Counted from the stretch's first letter, positions 37,557 to 47,983 are shown. The stretch is 64,000 nt of DNA from Azospirillum humicireducens (GCF_001639105.2 NZ_CP015285.1:1418501-1482500), one strand, 5' to 3'. Numbers and translations: made by a program. Notes: generated by a model not told the origin, from the letters alone.

Positions 37557-40250
37557 ATGGTTCCCGTGTCCGCCACCGCAGAAATCGTCATCCCGCCCGA
37601 CGCCACCCCGATGATGGCACAGTATCTGGAGATCAAGCAGGCGCATCCCGATTGCCTGCTGTTCTACCGGATGGGCGACTTCTACGAGATGTTCTTCGAG
37701 GATGCGGTGAATGCCGCCGCGGCTCTGGACATCGCACTGACCAAGCGCGGCCAGCATCTGGGCGAAGACATCCCCATGTGCGGCGTGCCGGTGCATAGCC
37801 ACGAGAATTACCTGCAGCGCCTGATCCGCCAGGGCTTCCGCGTCGCCATCTGCGAACAGATGGAAGACCCGGCGGAGGCGAAGAAGCGCGGGGCGAAATC
37901 GGTGGTGAAGCGCGGCGTCATCCGCATCGTCACCCCCGGCACGCTGACCGAGGACAGCCTGCTCGATTCCCGCTCCTCCAACTGGCTGGCAGCGGTGGCG
38001 GAGGCGGCCGGCGGGCTGGGGCTGGCTTGGCTGGAGATGTCGACCGGCGAACTGGTGGTGCAGCCGGTGGAACGGTCCGGGCTGGGTGCCGCGCTCGGCC
38101 GGCTCGACCCGCAGGAGGTGCTGATCTCCGAGAAGCTGTCGCAGACGCCGGAGCTGTTCGAGCTTTGGGGGGAATGGAAGTCGCGGCTGACCGTGCAGCC
38201 CACCCCGCGTTTCGACAGTGAGAACAGCAAACAGCGCCTGCTGACCCTATATGGGGTCGGCACGCTGGACGCCTTCGGCAGCTTTACCAGGGCGGAGGTC
38301 GCGGCGGCCGGTGCGCTGGTCGGCTATGTCGAACTGACGCAGAAGGGCCGCGTCCCCCGCCTGTCGCCGCCGCGGCGCGTCGGACCGGGCGCGGTGATGG
38401 AGATCGACGCCTCCACCGCCCGCAACCTGGAACTGACCCGGACGCTGACCGGGGATCGGCGCGGCAGCCTGCTCGCCACCATCGACCGCACGGTGACGGG
38501 GGCCGGCGCGCGCCTGCTCTGCGCCCATCTGGCGGCGCCGCTGACCGATCCCGTCGCAATCGGCCGCCGGCTCGACATGGTGGAATTCGCGCTGACGGAG
38601 GAACGGCTGCGCGGCGACCTGCGCCAGTCCCTGCGCAGTTGCCCCGATCTGGAACGCGCTCTGTCGCGCCTGACGCTGGGCCGCGGCGGTCCACGCGATC
38701 TGGCCGCCATCCGCGACGGGCTGCGGCAGGCCGGGCTGATCCGCGAATTGCTGGCCGGGGCCATGCCGCTGCCGGACGGGCTGGCGGCGCTCGACAAGCG
38801 GCTGGGCGCCCATTCGGAGCTGGTCGACCAGCTGACCCAGGCGCTGGCGCCGGAGCTGCCGCTGCTGGCCCGCGATGGCGGCTTCATCGCCCGCGACTAC
38901 AGCTATGCGCTGGACGAGCTGGTGACGTTGCGCGACGAGAGCCGACGGCTGATCGCCGGGCTGCAGACGAAATACGCTGAGATCGCCGGGGTTCCGTCGC
39001 TGAAGGTCAAGCACAACAACGTGCTGGGCTATCACATCGAAGTCACCGCCGCCCATGCCGACAAGCTGATGTCGGATCGGGGCCGCGAGGTCTTCATGCA
39101 TCGACAGACCATGGCGAATGCCGTGCGGTTCGGCACGGTGGAGCTGTCGGATCTGGAACGCCGCATCTCCGAAGCCGCCGACAAGGCGCTGGCGGTGGAG
39201 CTGGAGCTGTTCGCCGGACTGGTGGAGTCGGTGGCGGCGAAAGCCGATGCCATCGCCCAGGCCGCCCATGCGCTGGCGGCGCTGGATGTCGCCACCTCGC
39301 TGGCTGAACTGGCGGAGGAGCGGCGCTACAGCCGGCCGCTGGTGGACGACAGCCTCGCCTTCGCCATCAAGGGCGGCCGGCATCCGGTGGTGGAGGCGGT
39401 GCTGGACGCCGCCCATGGCGGGCCGTTCGTCGCCAACGACTGCGACCTTGCGCCCGACAACCGGCTGTGGCTGCTGACCGGCCCGAACATGGCCGGTAAA
39501 TCGACCTTCCTGCGCCAGAACGCGCTGATCGCCGTGCTGGCCCAGATGGGCAGCTTCGTTCCGGCGGAGCGGGCGCATATCGGCGTGGTCGACCGGCTCT
39601 ACAGCCGCGTCGGCGCCGCCGACGACCTCGCCCGCGGACGGTCCACCTTCATGGTGGAGATGGTGGAAACGGCGGCGATCCTGAACCAGTCGGGCTCCCG
39701 CGCCCTGGTGATCCTGGACGAGATCGGCCGCGGCACCGCGACCTTCGACGGGTTGTCCATCGCCTGGGCCTGCGTCGAACATCTGCACGACGTCAACCGC
39801 TGCCGCGCGCTGTTCGCCACCCATTACCACGAACTGACGATGCTGGCCTCAAAGCTGCCGGCGCTGTCCTGCCACACCATGCGGATCAAGGAGTGGCAGG
39901 GCGACGTGGTGTTCCTGCATGAGGTGACGGCCGGTGCCGCCGACCGCAGCTATGGCATCCATGTCGCCAAGCTGGCCGGCCTGCCGCCCGCGGTGGTCGG
40001 ACGGGCGGACGAGGTGCTGAAGCTGCTGGAATCGGGCGACCAGAACGCGACGATCCACCGGCTGGCCGAAGACCTGCCGCTGTTCAGTGCCGCGTTGAAG
40101 CGGCCGGCACCGAAGGCCGAGGTGGTGGCGGAAGCGCCCGCCGGACCCTCGCCGGTGGAGGAAGCCCTGGCGGGAATCGACCCGGACAGCCTGACGCCAC
40201 GGCAGGCGCTGGACGAGCTTTACCGCCTGCGGGGGCTGCTGCGGCACTGA
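37557..40250 (+). CDS. mutS: DNA mismatch repair protein MutS
   Basis: 897-aa MutS1. Domain I has the mismatch-reading [15 protein letters not shown] (Phe-Tyr-Glu wedge), followed by connector, lever (with [23 protein letters not shown]) and clamp domains. The ATPase domain has Walker [10 protein letters not shown] at 642-650, Walker [23 protein letters not shown] and the helix-turn-helix ATHYHEL region. The short C-terminal tail ends with [12 protein letters not shown], the tetramerisation helix. ATG 37557 is chosen; an in-frame ATG 14 codons upstream is possible. It ends at a bidirectional terminator shared with valS. Confidence 0.96.
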   Translation: MVPVSATAEIVIPPDATPMMAQYLEIKQAHPDCLLFYRMGDFYEMFFEDAVNAAAALDIALTKRGQHLGEDIPMCGVPVHSHENYLQRLIRQGFRVAICEQMEDPAEAKKRGAKSVVKRGVIRIVTPGTLTEDSLLDSRSSNWLAAVAEAAGGLGLAWLEMSTGELVVQPVERSGLGAALGRLDPQEVLISEKLSQTPELFELWGEWKSRLTVQPTPRFDSENSKQRLLTLYGVGTLDAFGSFTRAEVAAAGALVGYVELTQKGRVPRLSPPRRVGPGAVMEIDASTARNLELTRTLTGDRRGSLLATIDRTVTGAGARLLCAHLAAPLTDPVAIGRRLDMVEFALTEERLRGDLRQSLRSCPDLERALSRLTLGRGGPRDLAAIRDGLRQAGLIRELLAGAMPLPDGLAALDKRLGAHSELVDQLTQALAPELPLLARDGGFIARDYSYALDELVTLRDESRRLIAGLQTKYAEIAGVPSLKVKHNNVLGYHIEVTAAHADKLMSDRGREVFMHRQTMANAVRFGTVELSDLERRISEAADKALAVELELFAGLVESVAAKADAIAQAAHALAALDVATSLAELAEERRYSRPLVDDSLAFAIKGGRHPVVEAVLDAAHGGPFVANDCDLAPDNRLWLLTGPNMAGKSTFLRQNALIAVLAQMGSFVPAERAHIGVVDRLYSRVGAADDLARGRSTFMVEMVETAAILNQSGSRALVILDEIGRGTATFDGLSIAWACVEHLHDVNRCRALFATHYHELTMLASKLPALSCHTMRIKEWQGDVVFLHEVTAGAADRSYGIHVAKLAGLPPAVVGRADEVLKLLESGDQNATIHRLAEDLPLFSAALKRPAPKAEVVAEAPAGPSPVEEALAGIDPDSLTPRQALDELYRLRGLLRH

Positions 40251-40294
40251 GCGAACGCCCCCCCCCCCGCTCCGCCAACAATCATTGCAAACAA

Positions 40295-40330
40295 AAAGCC
40301 CCTCCCCCGCTGCTGCGAGGGAGGGGCTTT
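40295..40330. terminator. Bidirectional terminator between mutS and valS
   Basis: Arms AAAGCCCCTCCC (40295-40306) and GGGAGGGGCTTT (40319-40330) form a perfect 12-bp stem with a 12-base loop. AAAAAGCC on one side and GGCTTTATT on the other supply U-tracts in both directions for the convergent mutS and valS genes. Confidence 0.9.
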
Positions 40331-40352
40331 ATTCGTTGCCGCCCGCAGACGA

Positions 40353-43001
40353 TCAGCCGGCCAGCATCTCCAGCGCCTTCTGCAGCTTGTCGCGTGCCTG
40401 ATCGGCGGCCTCGCGGCGGTCGCGCTGCTCCTCGATCACCTCTTCCGGAGCCTTGGCGACGAACTGCTCGTTCGACAGCTTGGCGTCGATCTTCTTGATC
40501 TCGCCGGTCAGCTTGTCGATCTCCTTGGACAGGCGTGCCTTCTCCTTGTCGAGATCGACGATGCCTTCCAGCGGCAGCACCAGCGTGGTCTCGTCCAGCA
40601 CCGCCTGCACGCTGCTCTTCGGCACGTCGCCCTGCAGCGGCTCGGCACTCGACAGGCGGGCCATGCGCAGGATCAGGTCGCGGTGGGTGTCGAGCCGTTG
40701 CAGGCTGACCGCGTTCGGATCCTTCAGCTTCAGCTCGATCTGCGCCGCCGGCGGGACGTTCATCTCCGACCGCATGGAGCGGACCGAGGTGATCAGCCGC
40801 ACCACCCAATCCATCTCGTCACGCGCGGCCGGATCGACCATGTCGGCGGCGAACTCCGGCCATTCCGCCGAGATCAGGCGGTTGGCACGGGCCGGCGACA
40901 GCTGCTCCCACAACTCCTCGGTGATGAAGGGCATCAGCGGGTGCAGGATGTGCAGGATCTGGTCGAGCACCCAGGCGGTCGTCGCCCGAGTCTCGGCCTT
41001 TGCCGCCTCGTCCGTGCCGGCCAGGATCGGCTTGGTGAACTCCATGTACCAGTCGCAGAAGGTGCCCCAGGTGAACTGGTAGGCGGCACCGGCGGCCTCG
41101 TTGAACTTGTAGGCGTCGATCGACTCGGCGACCTTCTTCGCCGCATCGGCCAGAGCGCCGACGATCCAGCGGTTCACCGTCTGCGTCAGGCCAACCGGCT
41201 TGTAGCCGGCGACCGGCTCGCAGCCGTTCATCTGGCAATAGCGAGCGGCGTTCCACAGCTTGGTGGCGAAGTTGCGGTAGCCCTCGACCCGGTTCACCGC
41301 CAGCTTGATGTCGCGGCCCTGGGCGGCCATCGCCGACAGGGTGAAGCGCAGCGCATCGGTGCCGTACTGGTCGATGATCTCCAGCGGGTCGATGACGTTG
41401 CCCTTCGACTTCGACATCTTCTGCCCCTTCTCGTCGCGGACGAGGGCATGGATGTAGACGGTGCGGAAAGGCACATCCTTCATGAAGTGCAGGCCCATCA
41501 TCATCATCCGGGCGACCCAGAAGAAGATGATGTCGAAGCCGGTCACCAGCACGTCGGTCGGGTAATAGCGATCCAGCTCCGGCGTCTGGTCAGGCCAGCC
41601 GAGAGTCGAGAACGGCCACAGCGCCGATGAGAACCAGGTATCGAGCACGTCTGCATCGCGCGTAAGCTCGACATCCTTGCCATAATGCTTGGTCGCGGCG
41701 GCACGCGCCTCCTCCTCCGTCTCCTCGACGAAGAAGGTGCCGTCCGGGCCGTACCAGGCCGGAATCTGATGGCCCCACCAGATCTGGCGGCTGATGCACC
41801 AGGGCTGGATGTTGCGCATCCATTCGAAATAGGTGTTTTCCCACTGCTTGGGCACGAACACCGTCTTGCCGGTCTCCACCGCCTCGATGGCCGGCTTGGC
41901 CAGCGTCGCGGCGTCGACATACCACTGGTCGGTCAGCCACGGCTCGATGGCGACGCCGGAGCGGTCGCCGTGCGGGACCATGTGGGTGTGCGGCTCGATC
42001 TTCTCCAGAAGCTCCAGCGCTTCCAGTTCGGCGACGACCCGCTTGCGCGCCTCGTAACGATCCAGCCCGCGATAGGCCTCGGGAACATTGTCGTTCAGCC
42101 GGGCATCGCGGTCCATGATGTTGATCTGCTCGAGCCCGCAACGCTTGCCGACCTCGAAGTCGTTGAAGTCGTGGGCCGGGGTGATCTTCACCGCGCCCGA
42201 CCCGGTTTCCGGATCGGCATACTCGTCGCCGACGATCGGAATCAGCCGGCCGACCAGCGGCAGGCAGACCATTTTGCCGATCAGGTCCTTGTAGCGCTCA
42301 TCCTCCGGATGCACCGCGACGCCGGTGTCGCCCAGCATGGTCTCCGGACGGGTGGTGGCGACCACGATGTAGCGCCCCTCCTCCCCGTCGATGGGGTAGC
42401 GGAAGTGCCAGAGGTTGCCCTTGATCTCCTTCTGCTCGACCTCGAGGTCGGAGATGGCGGTGTGCAGCTTCGGGTCCCAGTTGACCAGCCGCTTGTCCTT
42501 GTAGATCAGCCCCTGACGGTGCAGTTCGACGAACACCTTGCGGACGGCGCGGCTCAGCCCTTCGTCCATGGTGAAACGTTCGCGCGGCCAATCCGGCGAG
42601 GCGCCCAGGCGGCGCAGCTGGCGGGTGATGGTGCCGCCCGACTCGGCCTTCCATTCCCACACCTTGTCGATGAAGGCGTCGCGGCCGAAATCGTGGCGGG
42701 TCTTGCCCTCCTTCGCCAGATTGCGCTCCACCACCATCTGGGTGGCGATGCCGGCATGGTCGGTGCCCGGCTGCCACAGCGCGTCGCGGCCGCGCATGCG
42801 GTTGTAGCGGGTCAGCACGTCCTGAATGGTGAAGGTCAGCGCATGGCCCATGTGCAGGCTGCCGGTGACGTTCGGCGGCGGCATCATGATGGTGTAGGGC
42901 TTGCCGTTCCCCTGCGGCTGGGCGGCGAAGGCCCCAGACTCTTCCCACAGGCGGTAGTGCTTCTCCTCGACCTCGGCGGGCCGGTACGTCTTTTCCAACA
43001 T
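40353..43001 (-). CDS. valS: Valyl-tRNA synthetase
   Basis: Class I aminoacyl-tRNA synthetase, 882 aa. HIGH-type motif HMGH at 50-53 within [15 protein letters not shown], editing domain CP1 (around residues 190-360, with [22 protein letters not shown]), KMSKS at 528-532 (QKMSKSKGN), anticodon-binding domain, and a C-terminal coiled coil (residues 815-880, [39 protein letters not shown]). The ATG at 43001 is preferred to the GTG two codons earlier. It closes the pcm / rhodanese / tolC / popZ / valS block, an order seen in many alphaproteobacteria. Confidence 0.96.
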   Translation of the reverse strand: MLEKTYRPAEVEEKHYRLWEESGAFAAQPQGNGKPYTIMMPPPNVTGSLHMGHALTFTIQDVLTRYNRMRGRDALWQPGTDHAGIATQMVVERNLAKEGKTRHDFGRDAFIDKVWEWKAESGGTITRQLRRLGASPDWPRERFTMDEGLSRAVRKVFVELHRQGLIYKDKRLVNWDPKLHTAISDLEVEQKEIKGNLWHFRYPIDGEEGRYIVVATTRPETMLGDTGVAVHPEDERYKDLIGKMVCLPLVGRLIPIVGDEYADPETGSGAVKITPAHDFNDFEVGKRCGLEQINIMDRDARLNDNVPEAYRGLDRYEARKRVVAELEALELLEKIEPHTHMVPHGDRSGVAIEPWLTDQWYVDAATLAKPAIEAVETGKTVFVPKQWENTYFEWMRNIQPWCISRQIWWGHQIPAWYGPDGTFFVEETEEEARAAATKHYGKDVELTRDADVLDTWFSSALWPFSTLGWPDQTPELDRYYPTDVLVTGFDIIFFWVARMMMMGLHFMKDVPFRTVYIHALVRDEKGQKMSKSKGNVIDPLEIIDQYGTDALRFTLSAMAAQGRDIKLAVNRVEGYRNFATKLWNAARYCQMNGCEPVAGYKPVGLTQTVNRWIVGALADAAKKVAESIDAYKFNEAAGAAYQFTWGTFCDWYMEFTKPILAGTDEAAKAETRATTAWVLDQILHILHPLMPFITEELWEQLSPARANRLISAEWPEFAADMVDPAARDEMDWVVRLITSVRSMRSEMNVPPAAQIELKLKDPNAVSLQRLDTHRDLILRMARLSSAEPLQGDVPKSSVQAVLDETTLVLPLEGIVDLDKEKARLSKEIDKLTGEIKKIDAKLSNEQFVAKAPEEVIEEQRDRREAADQARDKLQKALEMLAG

Positions 43002-43068
43002 CACCACGAACTTTCGCTAGGAACGTCTCAACCAGGGCTCAAAGAGGCGGGGTCCAAGAAGGGCAGGA

Positions 43069-43761
43069 TCAGAACTTCTGCGACCGTCTGATCATGCGGT
43101 CGATCTCCTGCTGCACCAGCCGCTCGACGACCGTAGGCAGGTTCTCGTCCAGCCACTCCTTCAACAGCGGCTTCAGCAGTTCGCGCACCACCTCCTCCAC
43201 CGTGCGGATGCCGATGGGCATCGGGCCGATGGACAGGTCGTCGCCCAGCTCGCGCGCCAGATGGGTCAGGTGATGCGAGGCATCCTCCGCCGTCCGGCGG
43301 GAGATCAGCCCGTCATCCACCTCCATCGGGCGCCGGCGCGGACGCGGCGGGGGCGGCGGCTCGTCATCCTCGAACTCATCGAAGACCGGCATCGGGCGAC
43401 GCGCCGGACGCGGCGGCGGCATGGGATCGGGGTCCGGCTCCTCCCAGCGGGGCGGAGGCGGAGGGGCTGGAGGAGGTTCCGGGAAGGCAGGCTCGTCGGG
43501 CCAGGGATCGGGGTCCGGCTGACCGAAGTCCGGGCGCTCGTCGGGCTCATCCTCCACCATCTGGGTCAGTTCCAGAACGTCGTCGTCCTCCTCCACCATC
43601 GGAGGGGGAGGAGGGGGCGGCGGCGGAGGCGGAGGAGGCGGAGGAGGCGGCGAAGGCGCCTGGGTTTCCGACTTGGCCGGCTCGCCGTCCTCGGAAATGA
43701 TCCGCCGGATGGAGGCGAGGATTTCCTCCATCGAAGGTTCTTGCTGGCCCTTATCGCTCAT
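43069..43761 (-). CDS. popZ: PopZ polar organising protein (DUF2497)
   Basis: 230-aa PopZ homologue, the pole-localised scaffold that tethers chromosome-partition and cell-cycle proteins. Three-part layout: conserved N-terminal helix EPSMEEILASIRRIISED (residues 8-25), an acidic Pro-rich linker, and the C-terminal helices RTVEEVVRELLKPLLKEWLDENLP and VVERLVQQEIDRMIRRS that drive oligomerisation. The linker holds an uninterrupted run of 17 prolines (about residues 38-54) plus further Pro/Asp/Glu repeats. ATG 43761 is chosen because the conserved part follows immediately. A terminator isolates it from tolC upstream, so it likely has its own promoter in the 64-base gap. Confidence 0.92.
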   Translation of the reverse strand: MSDKGQQEPSMEEILASIRRIISEDGEPAKSETQAPSPPPPPPPPPPPPPPPPPMVEEDDDVLELTQMVEDEPDERPDFGQPDPDPWPDEPAFPEPPPAPPPPPRWEEPDPDPMPPPRPARRPMPVFDEFEDDEPPPPPRPRRRPMEVDDGLISRRTAEDASHHLTHLARELGDDLSIGPMPIGIRTVEEVVRELLKPLLKEWLDENLPTVVERLVQQEIDRMIRRSQKF

Positions 43762-43825
43762 CGTGGCAACCCAAGACGTCAATCTGACCCAAACCTAGGG
43801 CAGGCCTGACAAAAAAGCCATAATA

Positions 43826-43851
43826 CAAAAACGGCCCGCTTTCGCGGGCCG
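43826..43851 (-). terminator. Rho-independent terminator after tolC
   Basis: On the minus strand CGGCCCGC-GAAA-GCGGGCCG (43832-43851) is followed by TTTTTGT. It begins six bases after the tolC stop and ends the pcm / rhodanese / tolC unit, leaving popZ to be transcribed separately. Confidence 0.85.
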
Positions 43852-43857
43852 CTTCGT

Positions 43858-45261
43858 TCATTCCGTCACCGAAGTTCCGAACCACTTGCCCCGCGTCTTG
43901 TCGTAATTCGCCTGCGGGTCGTATTTCTCGACCGGCAGATTGAGCCGGTCGGCCGTCAATTGTCCACTGGCCGACAGAACATTGAAGGCCGCGACCATCT
44001 CGTCGTGCTGGGCACGAACCAGGAAGACGCGGGCGTTCAGCAGTTCCTGCTCTTGGTTCAGCACGTCCAGAACGGTGCGCGACCCGACCTGAGCCTCCTG
44101 ACGGACGCCCTCCAGGGCGATCTGCGCCGCCTTGATCTGCGCCGAGTAGGATTCAATGCTGGCGCGCGCGGTCTGCAGGGACTGCCAGGCGCTGACAGCC
44201 GACTCGGTCACCTGACGGCGGGTCTCCTCGATCTGCAGGCGGGCCTGGTTGGCCGTCTGCTTGGCCTCGCGGACCAGCGCTTCCGGCTGTCCTGCCTGAT
44301 AGAGCGGGATGGTCACCTGGGCGGTGATCTGCGCGCTGTCGGAGCGGTTCACCTCGACGCCGGACGAGCGGCCCGGATCGTAGGTGCGGGTTCCGCTGGC
44401 CGACAGATTCACCGACGGCAACAGGCGGCCATACTGCTGATCCACCGCCTCGCGCTGCGCGGCCTCGGTGTAGGAGGCCGACAGGACGTTGGGATTGTTG
44501 GCGCGCGCCAACTCGACCAGCTCATCCAGGTTCTTGGGCAGGCGGAAGGACGGCTTGGGAGCCCTCAGTTCGCCGGGGGCCGATCCAACCAGACGCTCAT
44601 AGGTCGCGCGGGAGGCGCGAAGCGTGCCTTCGGCCGAGATCTTCGACGCAATTGCCGCCGACAGGCGCGACTCGGATTGGCTGACGTCGGTGCGGGTATA
44701 TTCACCGACGCGGAAGCGGTCGCGGGCGGCGTCCAGCTGGCGGCGAAGCACCTGCTCGTTGTTGGTCTGCAACTGCAGGATGGCCTGGTTCTGGACAATG
44801 TCCAGATAGGCCTGGGCGGCGGCGAGCAGCACCGACTGTTCCGACGCGATCAGCGTTGCGCGCTGCGCCTCGACCAGCCGTTCGGCGCGGCGCACGGCAG
44901 GGGCGACGGTGGCGTCGTAGACCGGCTGTGTCGCAGTGACTCCAACGCTCTTCGCGTTGGACTCGGATCCCGTCGAACCGCCGTCGAACTTGGAATCGCC
45001 CATCGAGCGCGTGATGCCGGCGGTGACCCGCGCTGTCGGCCGGTAACCGGACAACGCCTGAGGCACGCCTTCGTCGACGGCGCGCAGGCGGGCGCGCTGG
45101 GCGCCGATCGTCGGGTTGTTCGCATAGGCCTGGGCGAGGGCCTGTTCGAGGGACTGCGCCTGGGCCGTACCACCGCCGGTCACTGCTGTGCCCATGGTGG
45201 CGGTCAGGGTCAGGGCCGTCGCCAGCAGCCAGCGGCGCGCAAAACGGCTTCGCACGGTCAT
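43858..45261 (-). CDS. tolC: TolC family outer-membrane channel protein
   Basis: 467-aa trimeric outer-membrane efflux/secretion duct. Signal peptide at residues 1-37 (ATALTLTATMGTAVTGGGTAQA). The mature part starts QSLEQALAQAYANNPTIGAQRARLRAVDE and shows two outer-membrane efflux repeats with long coiled-coil segments; VGEYTRTDVSQSESRL and VGSRTVLDVLNQEQELLNA mark equivalent positions in the two halves. It would pair with RND, MFS or type I export pumps encoded elsewhere. The ATG lies two bases after the rhodanese stop, so both are co-transcribed. Confidence 0.93.
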   Translation of the reverse strand: MTVRSRFARRWLLATALTLTATMGTAVTGGGTAQAQSLEQALAQAYANNPTIGAQRARLRAVDEGVPQALSGYRPTARVTAGITRSMGDSKFDGGSTGSESNAKSVGVTATQPVYDATVAPAVRRAERLVEAQRATLIASEQSVLLAAAQAYLDIVQNQAILQLQTNNEQVLRRQLDAARDRFRVGEYTRTDVSQSESRLSAAIASKISAEGTLRASRATYERLVGSAPGELRAPKPSFRLPKNLDELVELARANNPNVLSASYTEAAQREAVDQQYGRLLPSVNLSASGTRTYDPGRSSGVEVNRSDSAQITAQVTIPLYQAGQPEALVREAKQTANQARLQIEETRRQVTESAVSAWQSLQTARASIESYSAQIKAAQIALEGVRQEAQVGSRTVLDVLNQEQELLNARVFLVRAQHDEMVAAFNVLSASGQLTADRLNLPVEKYDPQANYDKTRGKWFGTSVTE

Positions 45262-45263
45262 GT

Positions 45264-45590
45264 TCAGTAGACCTTCATGTTCGGGTCGATTCGGCGCGCC
45301 CACGCATCGACGCCGCCATCGAGATTGATGGCACGGTCGAAGCCCTTGGAACGCAGCCACATGGTGACCTGCGCGCTGCGCCCACCGTGATGGCACACGA
45401 CGACGACGTCGCGGTCTTTCGGCAGCTCGTCCACCCGGCCGGGAAGCCCGTTCATCGGAATGTGCAGGCTGCCGTCGATGGCGCACAGCGCGAACTCCCA
45501 CGGTTCGCGCACGTCGAGGACGACCATCGCATCGCCGGCCTTCCGGCGACGGTCCAGTTCTTCCACCTCGATCTCAAACGGTGCGGCCAT
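45264..45590 (-). CDS. Single-domain rhodanese-like protein
   Basis: 108-aa rhodanese domain protein. The active-site loop is CHHGGRS with Cys66 as the persulfide-forming residue; VVLDVREPWEFALCAIDGSLHIP and LDGGVDAWARRIDP are the other fold markers. No signal peptide, so cytosolic. It is placed between pcm (102 bases upstream) and tolC (2 bases downstream), a position conserved in alphaproteobacteria. Its substrate is unknown. Confidence 0.92.
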   Translation of the reverse strand: MAAPFEIEVEELDRRRKAGDAMVVLDVREPWEFALCAIDGSLHIPMNGLPGRVDELPKDRDVVVVCHHGGRSAQVTMWLRSKGFDRAINLDGGVDAWARRIDPNMKVY

Positions 45591-45692
45591 GGGTGCTCAC
45601 TTTCGTGCAAGGATGGCGGCGACGGTAGCGCAGAACCACGCAGAGGTAAACTGCACCGTTCAGTTCAAGACCTATCCAACCGGCAAAACCGG

Positions 45693-46349
45693 TCAGAACA
45701 CGAAAGACGCTTTCTTTTCGAAGCCCGGCAGCGCATGCGGCTTGGCTTCGAACAGGATGCGGCTGGACACGATTCCAGCGGTGCGCTGGAACAGCCGGAC
45801 CTCTCCGACGCTGCCACTGCCCTGAACCACCGCGACGAGGCGCCCGCCTTCGGCCAGCTGTTCGGTCAGCGCGGCCGGCACCTCCGGCACGGTACCTTCG
45901 ACGACGATGACATCGTAAGGGGCGTTTTGGGCATATCCCTCCGCCAGCGGGCCGGTGACGGCCTTGGCGTTGGCGATGCCCTGCCCGGCCAACGCCGCGG
46001 TCGCGGCGGCGGTCAGATCTTCGTCGCAGTCGAGACCGGTCACGGAAGAAGCCAGACGGGCGAGAACCGCGGTGGAATAGCCGCCGGCGGCACCGACGTC
46101 GAGTACCCGCTCGGTCTCCTGCACACCGACCGCCTGCAGCATGCGGGCAAACACCATCGGTTCCAGCAGGAAGCGGCCCTTGCCGATGGGAAGATCGTCG
46201 TCGACATAAGCGACGCCGCGCGCCGACGGAGGAACGAAGGCTTCGCGGGGAAGCTCCGACAGGACATCGACGAGACGATGATCGGTCACCTTGTTGGGGC
46301 GGATCTGTCCCTCGACCATGAAATAGCGTGCGGCGGCGAAATCGGTCAT
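45693..46349 (-). CDS. pcm: Protein-L-isoaspartate O-methyltransferase family protein
   Basis: 218-aa SAM methyltransferase that marks isoaspartyl residues for repair. N-terminal MVEGQIRPNKVTDHRLVDVLSELPREAFVP and YVDDDLPIGKGRFLLEPMVFARMLQ align with the Pcm substrate region; SAM motif I is RVLDVGAAGGYSTAVLA and motif II YDVIVVEGTVPEVP. The canonical Pcm Ser/Thr in the 'GSGxG' context is altered (GAAGGYS), as in many alphaproteobacterial members beside tolC, so true repair activity is not certain. An IS element sits 123 bases upstream and a candidate promoter lies between. Confidence 0.88.
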   Translation of the reverse strand: MTDFAAARYFMVEGQIRPNKVTDHRLVDVLSELPREAFVPPSARGVAYVDDDLPIGKGRFLLEPMVFARMLQAVGVQETERVLDVGAAGGYSTAVLARLASSVTGLDCDEDLTAAATAALAGQGIANAKAVTGPLAEGYAQNAPYDVIVVEGTVPEVPAALTEQLAEGGRLVAVVQGSGSVGEVRLFQRTAGIVSSRILFEAKPHALPGFEKKASFVF

Positions 46350-46422
46350 GGCGGTCGCTTATTGATGTGTTGTGACGACACCGGCACCAAGCCGAACAGC
46401 GGACGGCTTCCTGCCATGGCGG

Positions 46423-46452
46423 TATATAGCCGCAAAGGCCGGGCGAACACAA
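46423..46452 (-). promoter_or_regulatory. Candidate sigma-70 promoter for the pcm operon
   Basis: On the minus strand TTGTGT (46447-46452), an 18-base spacer and TATATA (46423-46428) form a moderate sigma-70-like promoter about 75 bases before the pcm start. The IS element begins 19 bases upstream of its -35 end, so the insertion spares it. Confidence 0.45.
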
Positions 46453-46471
46453 CGCCACAGGGCTCCCGGCA

Positions 46472-47694
46472 CAGGGTTATCGCATTTGCCCAAGGATGGA
46501 TCTGGCGAAGTCGTCGGACCATCCTGAGCGTTTGCGCTTGCGGCGGACGGAGACGTCGGGGCGGGCGCGGTTGAGGACGTTGAGGGCGAGTTTGCGCAGG
46601 GTAGCGAGGTTTTCCGGGCCGTGATCCTTGCGGTTTCTGGCGCGGTCCTCGTCGAAGGTAACGTCGAGAACCCAGTGGAGGCCGTTCTCCACCGACCAGT
46701 GTGCCCGAGCGGCGTTGAGGTACTCTTCGGCGCCAAGCGGTCGCGAGGCGAGGTGATAGTGGCGGGTGACGGTGGTTTTGCCATTGCGTTCGACGGCGGC
46801 CTCGATCATGCCCAGGCAGGCCATGTCGGGGAGCAGAGCCGGTTCCGAGCAAGCCGACTTGGGACCGCGCAGCCAACTCAGGTCATGGCTGACCCAAGCC
46901 CGGCGGGTCTCGATACGGCCGTGATCGGCATCGGTGGTTTCGTACGTATTCAATTCGGCCAGCGTCAGCGGATCGGCGAAATAGTCCACCACCATGCCAT
47001 GCAGGGCGGGGTGGTTGGCCTTGAGCCGCAGAAGGTAGTCGCCCCCTTGGTCGCGAATGATGCGCGCGGTGTCCATTTGGCAATGGATGGCGTCGGCGGT
47101 CACCAGCCATCCCGTCAGGTCCATGCATCCCAGCAAGGCCCGCGCCGCCACGATCTCGCTGTCGCCCTCGGCCACCCGGAAGCTCTGCTGGCCCACCACC
47201 ACGCGCGTGGCCGAGGCGAACGCCGTGACCACTGCCAGCGGGTTGGCGCGCGCCGCGTCGTCGAAGGAGCGGCGTAGCGTCTTGCCGTCGATGGCGAGCA
47301 CGCCCGCGCCTGCCGTCCCCAACTCGTCCAGAAACCGCCCGAAGCACGCCGCAAAGGCGGCCGGATCGAGAAGCCGGAAGATCCGCGAGAATGTGTCGTG
47401 GCTCGGAATCCCGTTCTCCAGACGCAGGAAGTCCCGGAACAAAGCCTCCCGGTCCACCGCAAAATCGGCAAAGTCCGAACAGCTCTCAGCCCCGCAGATC
47501 GACGCCGTCAGCGCGATCGTGAGAACCTCCAGGAGGTCGTGCCGCTTGGCATTCCCCGTGCGAGGGTCCGGTAAAGCGGCAAACACCTTGGCGTACCACG
47601 ACATCGGGGGCTCCTTCTCTGACCAACAGAGCCTCCCTACTGAATCCATTTCAGCTCGCCGCGCTACCCTCTTTTCTCAAATGCGATTCCCCTG
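46472..47694 (-). mobile_element. Complete ISAs1-family insertion sequence
   Basis: 1223-bp element with terminal inverted repeats CAGGGTTATCGCATTTG (46472-46488) and, inverted, CAGGGGAATCGCATTTG (47678-47694), 15 of 17 identical. It is flanked by a perfect 10-bp target duplication GCTCCCGGCA at 46462-46471 and 47695-47704. One intact transposase gene fills it. The perfect duplication shows an in-place single insertion and suggests a fairly recent event. Confidence 0.95.
46477..47604 (-). CDS. ISAs1 family transposase
   Basis: 375-aa DDE transposase, full length. N-terminal DDE_Tnp_1-associated domain (FAALPDPRTGNAKRHDLLEVLTIALTASICGAESCSDFADF), then the catalytic domain with VLAIDGKTLRRSFD (first Asp), VTADAIHCQMDTA (second Asp) and the ENGLHWVLDVTFDEDRARNR segment containing the Glu. 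This set is diagnostic of the ISAs1 family. The ATG at 47604 has AGGAG six bases upstream. No frameshift or stop is seen, so the element may be active. Its transcription runs toward pcm. Confidence 0.95.
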   Translation of the reverse strand: MSWYAKVFAALPDPRTGNAKRHDLLEVLTIALTASICGAESCSDFADFAVDREALFRDFLRLENGIPSHDTFSRIFRLLDPAAFAACFGRFLDELGTAGAGVLAIDGKTLRRSFDDAARANPLAVVTAFASATRVVVGQQSFRVAEGDSEIVAARALLGCMDLTGWLVTADAIHCQMDTARIIRDQGGDYLLRLKANHPALHGMVVDYFADPLTLAELNTYETTDADHGRIETRRAWVSHDLSWLRGPKSACSEPALLPDMACLGMIEAAVERNGKTTVTRHYHLASRPLGAEEYLNAARAHWSVENGLHWVLDVTFDEDRARNRKDHGPENLATLRKLALNVLNRARPDVSVRRKRKRSGWSDDFARSILGQMR

Positions 47695-47827
47695 GCTCCC
47701 GGCAATGGACCGGGCCGGAGTTTGCCGGAGACCGGAAAACCGGACCTGGAACGGCCGCATCGGGAGCTCCGCAAGGACGGGTCAGTGCGGGACATGAAAG
47801 GATGTTCAAAAAACGTCACCATTCGCC

Positions 47828-47856
47828 TTGACCGCTCCGTTCCGTGCCGCTATACC
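47828..47856 (+). promoter_or_regulatory. Sigma-70 promoter of tRNA-Cys
   Basis: TTGACC, a 17-base spacer and TATACC, 54 bases before the tRNA-Cys gene. Near-consensus elements at ideal spacing, and similar to the tRNA-Asn promoter downstream. Confidence 0.75.
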
Positions 47857-47909
47857 ACCGCTCCACACCGAGGGCGCACCGGAGACGGCGCGCCGGTGCC
47901 GGTCAGGAT

Positions 47910-47983
47910 GGCGCGGTGGCAGAGTGGTGATGCAGCGGACTGCAAATCCGTGTACGTGGGTTCGATTCCCGCCCGTGCCTCCA
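47910..47983 (+). tRNA. tRNA-Cys (GCA)
   Basis: 74 bases including encoded CCA. Acceptor stem GGCGCGG pairs with CCGTGCC, anticodon GCA at 47942-47944 in the loop ACTGCAAAT, T arm GTGGGTTCGATTCCCGC. It has its own promoter and a terminator 66 bases downstream. Confidence 0.95.
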
